Assembly: GCF_001659685.2 (NCBI RefSeq)
Contig: NZ_LXYE02000055.1
Location: forward strand, 31,549-95,548
Source of the DNA: Labilibacter marinus
GTDB lineage: Bacteria > Bacteroidota > Bacteroidia > Bacteroidales > Marinilabiliaceae
Length of the DNA stretch: 64,000 nucleotides
Reading direction: 5' to 3'
Shown here: positions 27,448 through 36,954 of the stretch, piece after piece
Numbering within the stretch: position 1 is the first letter of the stretch
Layout: each line of letters begins with the position of its first letter
The notes under the pieces: generated by a model
Told to the model about the DNA's origin: nothing
The model's input: the letters and a program-made list of their open reading frames with translations, nothing else
Database searches by the model: none
Translations under genes and position numbers: made by a program

Positions 27448-30006
27448 TTATCCGCATTTTGAAGTACCACAATCAGGACAAATCAAACATCCCTCTTGGT
27501 AAGTCAAGTTTTCTGATCCACATGACTCACATGATCCTTTTTTCGCTATTGTTCCGTTTGGAATATATTTCTTCAATGCTCTTTCAACACCATTCTTCCA
27601 AGTGTTGATAGATTCATTATCCAACTGTAAACCAGACACTAAATCAATTGCATCAGCAATATCCATTCCATGGCGCAATACACCCGAAATTAACTTCGCG
27701 TAATTCCAGTATTCTTTATCAAACTTATGACTTAAGCCTTCAATGGTTGTTTTATAACCACGCTTGTTCTCAAACTGGAAATCATAACGAGATGTCCCAT
27801 CCTTTTCACGACTCTTGATGATTAAACCTTTACTTACCGATTTTGGTAATAAAATACCATCCTCATCATCAGCTAAACCTGTAAAGATTTCGTATGGACG
27901 ATCCTCCATTAAACCCACAAAGGCAATCCATTTTTCTTTGTTATTTTGAAAACGAACCACATCACCCTCTAAAACATCAGGACGTTTTTTAGAAAAATGC
28001 GCTTTCTCTTCCTCTTCTTCTTTTTTAGTATCTGCAATAAGTACACCTGCACGTGATCCATCACGATAAACAGTCACACCTTTACATCCACTTTTCCAAG
28101 CTTCAATATACAATTCACCTACTAGCTCTTCAGAAACATCGGCTGGTAAGTTAATAGTTACACTAATTGAGTGATCCACCCACTTTTGAACACCACCTTG
28201 CATACGTACTTTATTCAACCAATCTACATCATTAGAAGTAGCTTTATAATAAGGCGAAGTCTCAATTAATTTATCTAACTCCTCTTGCTCATAGCGCTTT
28301 GTGGTAGAATGGCCATTCGCCTCCATCCAAGTCACAAACTTATGATGAAATACTGTATACTCTTCCCAGCTATCACCTACTTCATCCACAAAATCAACTC
28401 TAATTTCAGGATCATTAGGATTCACTTTTCTTCTTCTTCGATAAACAGGCATAAATACCGGCTCAATACCTGAAGAAGTTTGCGTCATTAAACTAGTCGT
28501 TCCTGTTGGAGCAATAGTTAATAGTGCAATATTTCTTCTACCATGCTTCTTCATGTCTTCCGCTAATTTTGGATCAGCTTTAAACAATCTTTGAATGAAT
28601 GGATTTCTTTCTTCTTTTTTAAAGTCATAAATTGGGAAAGCTCCTCTATCCATAGCCATATCAACTGACGAACGATAAGCTGCTAATGCTAACGACTTAT
28701 GAACCTCAATAGAAAAATCGGTTGCATTCGCAGTACCGTAACGGATATTCAGAGCAGCTAACATATCACCTTCTGCGGTAATACCAACTCCCGTTCTACG
28801 TCCTTCTTCAGCTTTATCTCTAATGTTTTGCCAAAGATTTCTCTCTACTAACTTAACCTCTGCACCTTCAGGATCTTGATCAATCTTTTCTATAATACCA
28901 TCAATCTTTTCTAATTCAAGATCGATAATATCATCCATAATACGCTGCGCATATCCCGCATGCTTTTTAAATAAATCGAAATTAAATTTAGCTTGAGGCG
29001 TAAATGGGTTCTCTACATAAGAATATAAGTTTACCGCAATTAATCGACAGCTATCATACGGACACAATGGAATCTCTCCACATGGATTTGTAGATACTGT
29101 TTTATAACCTTGGTCAGCATATGAATCTGGTACTGACTCACGAATAATCGTATCCCAAAATAAAATACCTGGCTCAGCAGATTTCCATGCGTTATGAACT
29201 ACTTTTTTCCATAAACCTGAAGCATCAATTTCATTGCTATGAGATGGCGTTTTTGATTCGATAGGATACTGCTGACGATAAGGCTTACCATCAACTACTG
29301 ATCGCATAAAATCATCATCAATTTTTACAGAAACATTAGCGCCTGTAATTTTCCCTTGCTCTAATTTAGCATCAATAAATGACTCTGAATCTGGATGCTT
29401 TACCGAAACACTAAGCATCAATGCTCCTCTACGACCATCCTGAGCAACCTCTCTAGTAGAGTTTGAGTAACGCTCCATAAAAGGTACAATACCCGTAGAA
29501 GTAAGTGCTGAATTCTTCACAGGAGATCCTTTAGGGCGGATATGAGATAAATCGTGACCAACACCACCTCTTCTTTTCATCAACTGAACCTGCTCCTGGT
29601 CAATCTTCATGATACCTCCATAAGAGTCAGAATTTCCATCATTTCCAATTACAAAGCAATTAGATAAAGATGCAATCTGAAATCTATTACCAATACCTGC
29701 CATTGGCCCTCCTTGAGGTACTATGTATTTGAAATCTTTAAACAGATCATATAATTCTTCCTCACTTAGTGGATTCGGATATTTTTTCTCAATCCTTGCC
29801 ACTTCTTTCGCTAAACGACGATGCATCTGATTAGGATTCTCTTCATAAATTACCCCATCTGAATCCTTAAGCGCATATTTGTTTACCCAAACACGTGCCG
29901 CTAATTCATCACCATTAAAATATTTTAATGCTGACTCAAAAGCCTCATCATTTGTATACGTTTTTACCACTTTCTCCGTTTTTTGGTCGATTTCTGTTAC
30001 TGCCAT
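27448..30006 (-). CDS. nrdJ: Adenosylcobalamin-dependent (class II) ribonucleotide reductase
   Basis: Makes deoxyribonucleotides for DNA synthesis using coenzyme B12. It has 852 residues. Visible are the N-terminal catalytic barrel with SNCFVIG, the MKRRGGVGHDLS and NSTREVAQDGRRGA loops, the class-defining NPCGEIPLC motif near 310, and LLTIAPTGTTSLM. The C-terminal extension ends in a zinc-ribbon-like tail (CESCG ... CPDCG) with a final cysteine pair (TSKCG region) that probably re-reduces the active site. It needs no separate small subunit. It is monocistronic with a leader of roughly 270 nt. Confidence 0.94.
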   Translation of the reverse strand: MAVTEIDQKTEKVVKTYTNDEAFESALKYFNGDELAARVWVNKYALKDSDGVIYEENPNQMHRRLAKEVARIEKKYPNPLSEEELYDLFKDFKYIVPQGGPMAGIGNRFQIASLSNCFVIGNDGNSDSYGGIMKIDQEQVQLMKRRGGVGHDLSHIRPKGSPVKNSALTSTGIVPFMERYSNSTREVAQDGRRGALMLSVSVKHPDSESFIDAKLEQGKITGANVSVKIDDDFMRSVVDGKPYRQQYPIESKTPSHSNEIDASGLWKKVVHNAWKSAEPGILFWDTIIRESVPDSYADQGYKTVSTNPCGEIPLCPYDSCRLIAVNLYSYVENPFTPQAKFNFDLFKKHAGYAQRIMDDIIDLELEKIDGIIEKIDQDPEGAEVKLVERNLWQNIRDKAEEGRRTGVGITAEGDMLAALNIRYGTANATDFSIEVHKSLALAAYRSSVDMAMDRGAFPIYDFKKEERNPFIQRLFKADPKLAEDMKKHGRRNIALLTIAPTGTTSLMTQTSSGIEPVFMPVYRRRRKVNPNDPEIRVDFVDEVGDSWEEYTVFHHKFVTWMEANGHSTTKRYEQEELDKLIETSPYYKATSNDVDWLNKVRMQGGVQKWVDHSISVTINLPADVSEELVGELYIEAWKSGCKGVTVYRDGSRAGVLIADTKKEEEEEKAHFSKKRPDVLEGDVVRFQNNKEKWIAFVGLMEDRPYEIFTGLADDEDGILLPKSVSKGLIIKSREKDGTSRYDFQFENKRGYKTTIEGLSHKFDKEYWNYAKLISGVLRHGMDIADAIDLVSGLQLDNESINTWKNGVERALKKYIPNGTIAKKGSCESCGSENLTYQEGCLICPDCGTSKCG

Positions 30007-30473
30007 GATTCCCTCAGAATTTTAAATGCCTTTATATGTTTCAGTTATAGTTTTGTTGCTTTGTTTATTTGCTGAAGGTAAAATTAGGAAAGAGAAACTT
30101 TTAAGACAAGGAATACTTTTGAACAATGCAGAAAGTTGTCCAAAACAAAACCATTATTAACTAGCATTCAGCTTTTTATAATTTTCAAAAAAGTGAAAAG
30201 TTGTCCAAAAAGATTTTTTTATTAACAATTTGATGAAAAACTAGTCCATTGATTGGAAAGCTCAAAACGAAGATGTATAGTGCAAATTTACAAAATCAGA
30301 AAACAATTATTGGATAAATTCCACATAAAAGAAATCTTTATCCAATATTAGGAAGAGATGCGTCTCTAATTCAAACAATTATCATTAAAAAGTATACAGA
30401 ATTACTCAAACACCAATAAACACGGTGCACACCAATCATTACCAAAGAATACTCATCTTTAAAGCTAACACTA
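30007..30473. other. nrdJ leader and promoter region
   Basis: No gene is seen. A -7-like TAAATTTGC is read leftwards at 30282-30290, implying a leader of about 270 nt. Inside the leader the 14-mer AAAGTTGTCCAAAA occurs twice (30132-30145 and 30197-30210), 65 bp apart. Upstream of the promoter element, ATTGGATAAA (30309-30318) and TTTATCCAAT (30337-30346) form an inverted repeat. I see no cobalamin-riboswitch box (GCCACTG) in the leader. Confidence 0.5.
30282..30290 (-). promoter_or_regulatory. Candidate -7 element of nrdJ
   Basis: TAAATTTGC read leftwards fits the consensus. No good -33 TTTG is present at the usual distance, so activation by a regulator may be needed. Confidence 0.35.
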
Positions 30474-31697
30474 CTAAAAGAGTTCTTTTACGATAATTTC
30501 CGTTGCTCCACGCATTTTATTCACATAATTAACAGAAGCTTTAGAGGCATTTGATAACTTTTCTCCATCATTAAGTAACCCATCCATAACAGATTTGAAT
30601 TCTGCATCATTATTCACGCTATACCCAGCTCCTATTAATATCAAATCGCAAGCCTCTTGGTATTTTTTATAATTAGGGCCAATAACGACAGGCAAACCAA
30701 AAGTGGATGCTTCAATCGTATTATGAATTCCACTTCCAAATCCACCTCCTATATAGGCTATATCTCCGTAACGATACATGGACGAAAGCATTCCCATCGT
30801 ATCTACAATTAAAACCTGAATATCGTTAAAGTGAGCCTTATCTAGTTGAGTATACCGAGCGCACGTAAACTCCGAAAATAATTCCTCAATTTGAGCAATA
30901 TGTTCTTCATGTATTTCGTGAGGTGCTAGTAGCAACTTAAAATCTGAGTTAATTTTAAAATAATTAGCTATTAATTTTTCGCCAGCAGGCCATGTACTGC
31001 CACCAACCAACACTTTGCATCCTTGACAGAATTCAGCAAGTTCTGGATATTTTTTCGAATTTTGAGAAATTTCATAAACTCGGTCAAAACGAGTATCACC
31101 AGCAACCTGAAAGTTTTTTACACCTATACTCTGTAACAAGTCACCTGACTCTTCATCTTGCACATACAATTGTGTAAAGAACCCCAACATCTTTTTATAC
31201 CATCCTCCGTACCATTTAAAAAATGCATGTTGCGGTCGGAATATAGCAGAAACGATATAAGTATTAATCCCTAATTTATTCAACTGTTTTAGGAAGTGAT
31301 ACCAGAATTCGTATTTGACAAAGATGACCTCCTTAGGATTGATTGCTTTGATAAACTTTTTTACATTACCAGGTCTATCAGAAGGCAAATACAACACTTC
31401 ATCAGCCAATTCATAATCATGTTGTACTTCATAACCCGAAGGTGAGAAGAAAGTTAACACTACTGGTTGTTTTGGATTCTTCTTTTTGATCGCTTCAATA
31501 ACTGGCCTCCCCTGCTCAAATTCACCTAACGAAGCACAATGAACCCAAATTGGTCTCCCTTTAAAACTTAGTGACTTTAACCTAGTCATAGTTTTCTTCC
31601 TACCTTCAACCAGCTTTTTTACTTTATCATTAAACAAGGCTACGATACGAATTAGTGCACTAAAAAGTAGCATCCCAATAGAATATAAAATAGTCAT
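30474..31697 (-). CDS. waaA: 3-deoxy-D-manno-octulosonic acid (Kdo) transferase
   Basis: Inner-membrane glycosyltransferase that adds Kdo to lipid A precursor, showing the cell makes LPS or lipooligosaccharide. It has 407 residues. A short N-terminal hydrophobic anchor (about 2-20) is followed by the N-terminal GT-B domain with WVHCASLGEFEQGRP, the family hallmark. The C-terminal domain includes GGSTWPAGE, LLAPHEIHEEH and the nucleotide-sugar site GGGFGSGIHNTIEA. It is monocistronic; a TATCTTTGC -7 element lies just upstream at 31720-31728. Confidence 0.95.
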   Translation of the reverse strand: MTILYSIGMLLFSALIRIVALFNDKVKKLVEGRKKTMTRLKSLSFKGRPIWVHCASLGEFEQGRPVIEAIKKKNPKQPVVLTFFSPSGYEVQHDYELADEVLYLPSDRPGNVKKFIKAINPKEVIFVKYEFWYHFLKQLNKLGINTYIVSAIFRPQHAFFKWYGGWYKKMLGFFTQLYVQDEESGDLLQSIGVKNFQVAGDTRFDRVYEISQNSKKYPELAEFCQGCKVLVGGSTWPAGEKLIANYFKINSDFKLLLAPHEIHEEHIAQIEELFSEFTCARYTQLDKAHFNDIQVLIVDTMGMLSSMYRYGDIAYIGGGFGSGIHNTIEASTFGLPVVIGPNYKKYQEACDLILIGAGYSVNNDAEFKSVMDGLLNDGEKLSNASKASVNYVNKMRGATEIIVKELF

Positions 31698-31719
31698 CTT
31701 ATTCTTCCTTTATTTTTTT

Positions 31720-31728
31720 GCAAAGATA
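31720..31728 (-). promoter_or_regulatory. -7 element of the waaA promoter
   Basis: TATCTTTGC read leftwards, 23 nt from the waaA ATG. Confidence 0.5.
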
Positions 31729-31787
31729 TATTATAGCGCTTATCTCTTCGACGATCGTCTTAATTTATTTTTATCTGAGCATAAAAA

Positions 31788-31814
31788 AGCCCGTAAGATA
31801 AAATCTTACGGGCT
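31788..31814. terminator. Terminator downstream of pgk
   Basis: AGCCCGTAAGAT and ATCTTACGGGCT pair perfectly around a 3-nt loop. Leftwards the stem is followed by TTTTT, ending pgk transcripts. Confidence 0.9.
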
Positions 31815-31835
31815 AAATATATTAGTTTAAACTAA

Positions 31836-33011
31836 TTACTCAGTTACAGCTTGTACTCCAGGTAATACTTTACCTTCTAAGTACTCTAAAGAAGCACCAC
31901 CTCCAGTTGAGATGTGGCTCATTTTATCAGCTAATCCACTTTTGTTAACCGCAGAAACTGAATCTCCTCCTCCAATAATAGAGATAGAGTCAGAAGCAGC
32001 TACCGCTTCACAAACACCAAATGTTCCTTTTGAGAAGTTAGGCATTTCGAAACATCCCATTGGTCCGTTCCAAACGATAGTTTTAGCACTGGCAATTTCA
32101 GCAGAATATGCCTTCACTGTGTCAGGACCTACATCAAGTGCCATTCTTCCTTCTGGAATTTCAACTCCTACAACTTGAATATCTGCATCATCAGCAAATT
32201 TGTCAGCTGCTAAGTTATCTGTTGGCAACATGAATTTAACTCCTTTAGCTTCAGCTTGAACTAAAATTTCTTTTGCAGTATCAATTAAATCATCCTCTAC
32301 TAAAGAACCACCAATTCCGTGACCTTGAGCCTTAAGGAAAGTATAAGCCATACCACCACCAATAAGGATAGTATCTACTTTTTCGATTAACGATTTAAGC
32401 ACCTCTAATTTACCAGAAACTTTTGCACCACCAACAATAGCTACAAATGGTCTAACTGGACTAGCAACAGCACCACCTAAAAATTTGATTTCTTTGTCTA
32501 ATAAGAAACCAGCCATTTTTTCTTTAGCATACTTAGCGATAATAGTAGTAGAAGCATGTGCACGGTGAGCAGTACCAAAGGCATCATTCACATATACATC
32601 AGCTAACTCTGCTAATTGCTCAGAGAAAGCCTCATCTCCTTTAGTTTCTTCGTTATGGAAACGTAAGTTTTCTAATAACATTACTTCTCCCATTTTAAGG
32701 TCATCAGCCATTGCTTTAACCTCAGCTCCAACACAATCAGGAGCCATTTTTACATCAACACCTAACTTGGCTGATAAATGTGCCACTACGTGCTTTAATG
32801 AAAATTTTTCTTGAACTTCACCTTTAGGACGACCTAGGTGAGACATTAAAATTACAGCTCCACCGTCAGCAAGCACTTTTTTAATAGTAGGTAGTGCAGC
32901 TACAATACGAGTATCATCTGTAATCTCGAATTGATCGTTTAAAGGCACGTTAAAATCTACGCGGATAATCGCCTTTTTTCCTGAGAAATTGTAAGTATCA
33001 ATTGCAGGCAT
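31836..33011 (-). CDS. pgk: Phosphoglycerate kinase
   Basis: Glycolytic ATP-forming step from 1,3-bisphosphoglycerate to 3-phosphoglycerate. It has 391 residues, normal length. The N-terminal substrate domain starts with RVDFNVPLND and has HLGRPKG, and the basic patch lies around LENLRFHNEE. The C-terminal nucleotide domain contains FVAIVGGAKVSGKL, GNGP-equivalent VWNGPMGCFE, and the flexible GGGDSVSAV and STGGGASLEYLEGK. The -7 element TATATTTGC is at 33110-33118, leaving a leader of nearly 100 nt. Confidence 0.97.
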   Translation of the reverse strand: MPAIDTYNFSGKKAIIRVDFNVPLNDQFEITDDTRIVAALPTIKKVLADGGAVILMSHLGRPKGEVQEKFSLKHVVAHLSAKLGVDVKMAPDCVGAEVKAMADDLKMGEVMLLENLRFHNEETKGDEAFSEQLAELADVYVNDAFGTAHRAHASTTIIAKYAKEKMAGFLLDKEIKFLGGAVASPVRPFVAIVGGAKVSGKLEVLKSLIEKVDTILIGGGMAYTFLKAQGHGIGGSLVEDDLIDTAKEILVQAEAKGVKFMLPTDNLAADKFADDADIQVVGVEIPEGRMALDVGPDTVKAYSAEIASAKTIVWNGPMGCFEMPNFSKGTFGVCEAVAASDSISIIGGGDSVSAVNKSGLADKMSHISTGGGASLEYLEGKVLPGVQAVTE

Positions 33012-33109
33012 GTCAATAAAATTATATGGTTTTTAAAAAAAATACACTTTTTAGTCCTTGCAAGTACTTCCTGAAGGACTCTTTCAATTTTATACTCTAA
33101 AATTGAGCT

Positions 33110-33118
33110 GCAAATATA
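33110..33118 (-). promoter_or_regulatory. -7 element of the pgk promoter
   Basis: TATATTTGC read leftwards, about 100 nt upstream of the pgk ATG. Confidence 0.45.
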
Positions 33119-33194
33119 TAAATTATATATGGATACTAAAGATGAAGTACCTTGTTATATAACAGCATAAAAAGGAATTAACCTTTATTAAGTG

Positions 33195-34040
33195 TTACGC
33201 TTTAAAATCATTAATTAATTGAACTAATTCGTCCTCCTCAATTTTATTGCCTGCCACCACAAACCACTTGTTTAATAGTTCTGGTCTATTATAATCAAAC
33301 CTCTCTTTAGTCTCCCAATTAATAAATTGAGCACCTGCTGCTTCTGCTACTGCCTGACCTGCTGCTGTATCCCATTCCATGGTTGGTCCAAGGCGTGGAT
33401 AGATATCCGCTGTACCTTCTGCCACCTTACAAATTTTAATAGAACTACCCACAGATAAAAACTCAGATTCTCCGTATTTACCTTTTAGCATTTCAGCAAA
33501 CTGTTCCGTTTCCTTAGAGAGGTGACTAACGCTAGCAACTATTTTAAGCGACTTATTTTTCTTTCCTGCGGGTAACTTTTGCTCATTTTTTATTTCAACA
33601 GAAGTATGCTCTTCCCAATCGTCTTGAAGAATAGCTTTAAAAGCCCCATATTCCTTACTCGCATAATATAACGTCCTCGTAGCAGGTACAAAAACGACTC
33701 CAGTAATTGGATAATTATCCTCAATTAAAGCAATATTTACCGTAAACTCACCGGTCTTTTTTACAAACTCTTTAGTTCCATCCAGCGGGTCAACAATCCA
33801 TAGTTGATTCCATTGTTTTCTTTTCTCATAATCTTCATGAGCCCCTTCCTCACTAAGAACAGGTATTTTGGTTTTTACTAAATATTGCTCAATGATTTCG
33901 TGCGCAGCTTTATCCGCAAGTGTCAAAGGTGAGTTATCTGCTTTCTTCTCTACTCCAAAATCTCCAGTTCTATAAATATCCATGATAGCCTTACCTGCAT
34001 CAACAGCAGCATCAATGGCTATTTTTAATAAATCATTCAT
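33195..34040 (-). CDS. cysQ: 3'(2'),5'-bisphosphate nucleotidase
   Basis: Inositol-monophosphatase-fold Mg-dependent phosphatase that removes 3'-phosphoadenosine 5'-phosphate, a by-product of sulfate assimilation and of carrier-protein modification. It has 281 residues. Metal-binding motifs are clear: the acidic loop PVLSEEGAHE, the DPLDGTKEF signature near 84-92, and the second motif GPTMEWDTAAGQAV near 225. It is probably cotranscribed with the genes upstream (34102 onward), with only about 60 nt between. Inositol monophosphatase is less likely given KEF after DPLDGT. Confidence 0.92.
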   Translation of the reverse strand: MNDLLKIAIDAAVDAGKAIMDIYRTGDFGVEKKADNSPLTLADKAAHEIIEQYLVKTKIPVLSEEGAHEDYEKRKQWNQLWIVDPLDGTKEFVKKTGEFTVNIALIEDNYPITGVVFVPATRTLYYASKEYGAFKAILQDDWEEHTSVEIKNEQKLPAGKKNKSLKIVASVSHLSKETEQFAEMLKGKYGESEFLSVGSSIKICKVAEGTADIYPRLGPTMEWDTAAGQAVAEAAGAQFINWETKERFDYNRPELLNKWFVVAGNKIEEDELVQLINDFKA

Positions 34041-34101
34041 ATAATAAGTTTATTAGTTCTTCATATTGATCCACAGTATATTCTGTAGCATACCTGCATC
34101 A

Positions 34102-34659
34102 TTACAACACTATCTTTAATTTACTTTTATCAGATAACTGAAAGTTAGTGTAATCCATTCCTTGTATAGATAACAAGCCTGGGCTCTTACCTACTTCGAG
34201 TGACCCAAATGTTTCCTGCACATTAAGTAACTGAGCATTTTCTGAAGTGAAACATCTTAATGCCTCAATAGCATCATTAGCCGCCTTTATCTTACTAAAA
34301 GTATTGTAGTCTCTATCTCCATTCATATAAGTAGAAACAATATTCAATTGCTTAGGAGAACATTCATTAATCATACCAAACTGACTTTGACTTACTCCTA
34401 GAAGTTTCACTCCATTTATTAAATAAGTACTGAGGATTTTCTTTATTAGTGAATTATTTAAAGATAAAGTATCTACATTACAAATATCAACAAAGCCTGG
34501 CACCAGAAAACCATTCACTAGCTCTAAGGAAGGTTCTTCCTTAAAATAATCCCTTTCTCTAATTTCAATAATTCTACCTCTATCATCAAAAGTAACAATA
34601 GGAAACCTACCCACCGAAGCATCTGGCCTAAGCCAATAATGAGCAGCTATTTTTCTCAT
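34102..34659 (-). CDS. Reduced amidohydrolase-like protein, unknown function
   Basis: 185 residues. The N-terminus resembles the composite beta domain of amidohydrolases, with GRIIEI and NGFLVPGFVDIC where active enzymes have GxxVxPGFxDxHxH; here the metal-binding histidines are absent. The C-terminus SLEVGKSPGLLSI matches the strand that closes that domain. The catalytic barrel is reduced to a short helical middle. It therefore looks like a non-catalytic relic or a repurposed small protein rather than a hydrolase. It overlaps the DUF4296 gene by 4 nt (ATGA), so the pair is translationally coupled. Confidence 0.6.
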   Translation of the reverse strand: MRKIAAHYWLRPDASVGRFPIVTFDDRGRIIEIRERDYFKEEPSLELVNGFLVPGFVDICNVDTLSLNNSLIKKILSTYLINGVKLLGVSQSQFGMINECSPKQLNIVSTYMNGDRDYNTFSKIKAANDAIEALRCFTSENAQLLNVQETFGSLEVGKSPGLLSIQGMDYTNFQLSDKSKLKIVL

Positions 34660-35471
34660 TCAATTGGTTTAATACTATCTGGCACAGGAATATATTCAAA
34701 TTCAATCCCTTTAATACGCGCTCTAACTTCTTCCAGCGTGTCATGCTTTATCAATAAGCCATATAATTCGAGAATCCTAAGTGTAGAATCCTTACCAACC
34801 TCAATATTTACCTTCGTACTTATATGTGTATTAGGTAGCCTGTAAGTAATCGTATCCAAAACACTATCCTCGTACATAGCAACCAATTCAAGCACTGGCT
34901 TTTTTACCTGATTTCCTTTAAGGAATTGATAATTGGCGGTCATCAAGAAACCATTATTTTTTTCTATTGTATCTACCTTTATCTCAAAAGGAACTCTCCT
35001 ATCAAACGTATCTCGGCTGCTGATAAAGTAATTCTTCTTATACTGCCAAACATTTCGGGCCAACTTTTCTTTTCTTATCCGTTCTTTTTCCTCTTCAATC
35101 TCTTTAACCTCTCTTTCCCATTGAGCTTCCTTTTTGGTCAAGATAACAATAGCATCCTGATATACCTTTTGATACAGCTCAGGTTGGGTAAGGTACCAGC
35201 TTACAATAGTATCAAACTTCTCCTGTGTGAGCTTGTAATTATTTAACACATCGTGATAGTAGCTATTGGCTGTTGAATCAGCACTTCTATTCTTAATTTT
35301 TAATTGATTGATAGTAGCTTCAGCAAAATGAACCTCTGCTAAGATCTCAGCAAACTCTTTTTGCTCAGGAAATCCTTCTGGAACATTAAATTTACTACAA
35401 GCTGATATCAATACGATGACTAACAACAACTGCAATACTCTACTTATCATTGGAGGATAATTATAGTTCAT
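34656..35471 (-). CDS. DUF4296 lipoprotein
   Basis: About 271 residues. A lipoprotein signal with lipobox ISAC follows the hydrophobic LLLVIVLISAC, so the mature protein is probably anchored in the outer or inner membrane facing the periplasm. The DUF4296 domain covers about 35-120 (FAEILAEVHFAEA ... FDTIVSWYLTQPELYQKVYQ), followed by a charged helix rich in Glu and Lys (EAQWEREVKEIEEEKERIRK) and a beta-rich C-terminus. Three ATG starts are possible: 35483, 35471 and 35450. I prefer 35471, two nt after the upstream stop. Function unknown. Confidence 0.78.
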   Translation of the reverse strand: MNYNYPPMISRVLQLLLVIVLISACSKFNVPEGFPEQKEFAEILAEVHFAEATINQLKIKNRSADSTANSYYHDVLNNYKLTQEKFDTIVSWYLTQPELYQKVYQDAIVILTKKEAQWEREVKEIEEEKERIRKEKLARNVWQYKKNYFISSRDTFDRRVPFEIKVDTIEKNNGFLMTANYQFLKGNQVKKPVLELVAMYEDSVLDTITYRLPNTHISTKVNIEVGKDSTLRILELYGLLIKHDTLEEVRARIKGIEFEYIPVPDSIKPIE

Positions 35472-35472
35472 A

Positions 35473-36867
35473 TTAATGTCCATCTGCTTTAATCATAGTA
35501 CGAATGGTCTTAAGAAAAATAACAAAATCTAGCTTCAAAGACCAGTTATCAATATAGTCTAAATCCATTTTCATCCACTCTTCAAAAGGAATGTCATTTC
35601 TACCAGACACTTGCCAGGTACAAGTAATACCCGGTTTCATTGATAGTCTACGTAATTGCCAACGCTCGTACTCTTTAACCTCTTGTGGTACTGGAGGGCG
35701 AGGTCCTACAACAGACATATCCCCCATTAGCACATTAAAAAACTGAGGTAATTCATCTAAGCTGGTCTTCCTTAAAAAACTACCAATTTTGGTAATCCTA
35801 GGATCTTTTTTCATTTTAAATACAGGACCATCCATCTCGTTATCTTCCATCAACTTCGCCTTTAATTCTTCTGCATTCACAACCATAGTTCTAAATTTAA
35901 AAGCGTAAAATCGTCGTCCCCTTAGACCAACTCTTTTTTGCTTAAAAAACACAGGGCCATTATCTGTCAGTTTTATTAAGAGTGAAATAAAAACAAATAC
36001 AGGCGATGCCAATACAATAACTAGAAAAGAAAAAATAAAATCAAAAACAACCTTTGCTCGCATCGCTAAATAATCCGTAGGCGTATTTGCAATGGTTAAA
36101 AGCGGCATGGTATTATAATGATGAATATGAGCTTTACTTTTTAACTTATTAAAGAAGGGTGAATACATTCTAAAAATTACACCTACCTCAGAGCAAGCGT
36201 TTGTTACTTCTTCAACTTCCTCAACAATCATTTTATCTTTGATAAAAATAACTTCATCAATAGTTTTACTCTCTAATAATTTGGCAATATCTGTATCTAA
36301 AGGTAAAACAGGTATTAGCTTTCCATACATTTCACTTAAATCACCATTACCAATAATAGAAACAATTTTATACCCCCATTCCTTATATTTAAGTACCTGT
36401 TCTATAAAAGGAGTTGCGGTATAATCACCTATGATGATTATTGCTCTAGTATTCTTTCCATGTGCCCTCGCTCTTTTAAAGGAAGAATAAATGGCCACTT
36501 TAAAAGCAAACATTAAAATTAGATTGATAAAACCAAAATAGATTAACGGATCAAAACCAATATAATATAAATCAAATACTAAAACAGCCAGCCCTAATAA
36601 TGCAGTACCTGACAATACTAAAGCAACACAGTTAAACAGAATAGCAGAATACGGACGCGAACGATGCAGTTGACTCAATCGAAAGTATTTACCTAAAGTA
36701 AACCATACAAAGCCAATAATTAAATGAAGTATAATTGAATCCTTATACCTCAGGAACGAAAAGTGCCCGAAATAAAGAAACAATGATAAATTAAAAGAGA
36801 GCCAAGCAATTGAGACCTCTACAAACGCTAAAAATGTATTTACAACGTTTTCTTTTTCTTTAAGCAT
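35473..36867 (-). CDS. Undecaprenyl-phosphate glycosyl-1-phosphate transferase (WcaJ-like)
   Basis: Starts polysaccharide repeat-unit assembly by moving a sugar-1-phosphate to undecaprenyl phosphate. It has 464 residues: four or five N-terminal membrane helices (about 10-125), a Rossmann-like CoA-binding-type domain (about 135-250), a further helix at about 278-300, then the catalytic C-terminal domain with KFRTMVVNAEE, DELPQFFNVLMGDMSVVGPRP and PGITCTWQVSGR. The family usually transfers glucose-1-P, but galactose or another sugar cannot be excluded. It has its own promoter and is the last gene of the polysaccharide locus. Confidence 0.92.
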   Translation of the reverse strand: MLKEKENVVNTFLAFVEVSIAWLSFNLSLFLYFGHFSFLRYKDSIILHLIIGFVWFTLGKYFRLSQLHRSRPYSAILFNCVALVLSGTALLGLAVLVFDLYYIGFDPLIYFGFINLILMFAFKVAIYSSFKRARAHGKNTRAIIIIGDYTATPFIEQVLKYKEWGYKIVSIIGNGDLSEMYGKLIPVLPLDTDIAKLLESKTIDEVIFIKDKMIVEEVEEVTNACSEVGVIFRMYSPFFNKLKSKAHIHHYNTMPLLTIANTPTDYLAMRAKVVFDFIFSFLVIVLASPVFVFISLLIKLTDNGPVFFKQKRVGLRGRRFYAFKFRTMVVNAEELKAKLMEDNEMDGPVFKMKKDPRITKIGSFLRKTSLDELPQFFNVLMGDMSVVGPRPPVPQEVKEYERWQLRRLSMKPGITCTWQVSGRNDIPFEEWMKMDLDYIDNWSLKLDFVIFLKTIRTMIKADGH

Positions 36868-36896
36868 GCAATGATATTTTGCGTAATGTTGTTTCT

Positions 36897-36905
36897 ACAA
36901 AGATA
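36897..36905 (-). promoter_or_regulatory. -7 element of the wcaJ-like gene
   Basis: TATCTTTGT read leftwards, 30 nt from the start codon. Confidence 0.45.
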
Positions 36906-36954
36906 AAAAAATGGATGATTTTATAAACATGACTTTCGTAAACAAAAAGTATTC

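Noticed and set aside
30007..30290. Cobalamin riboswitch in the nrdJ leader
   Set aside because: The leader was read on the transcribed strand for the B12 box (GCCACTG) and the conserved AGCCAGGAGACC-like core; neither was found. A covariance search would be decisive.
34926..35246. 106-codon hydrophobic open frame on the plus strand
   Set aside because: It is the reverse of the charged helix of the DUF4296 lipoprotein; Phe/Leu richness comes from Glu/Lys codons read backwards.
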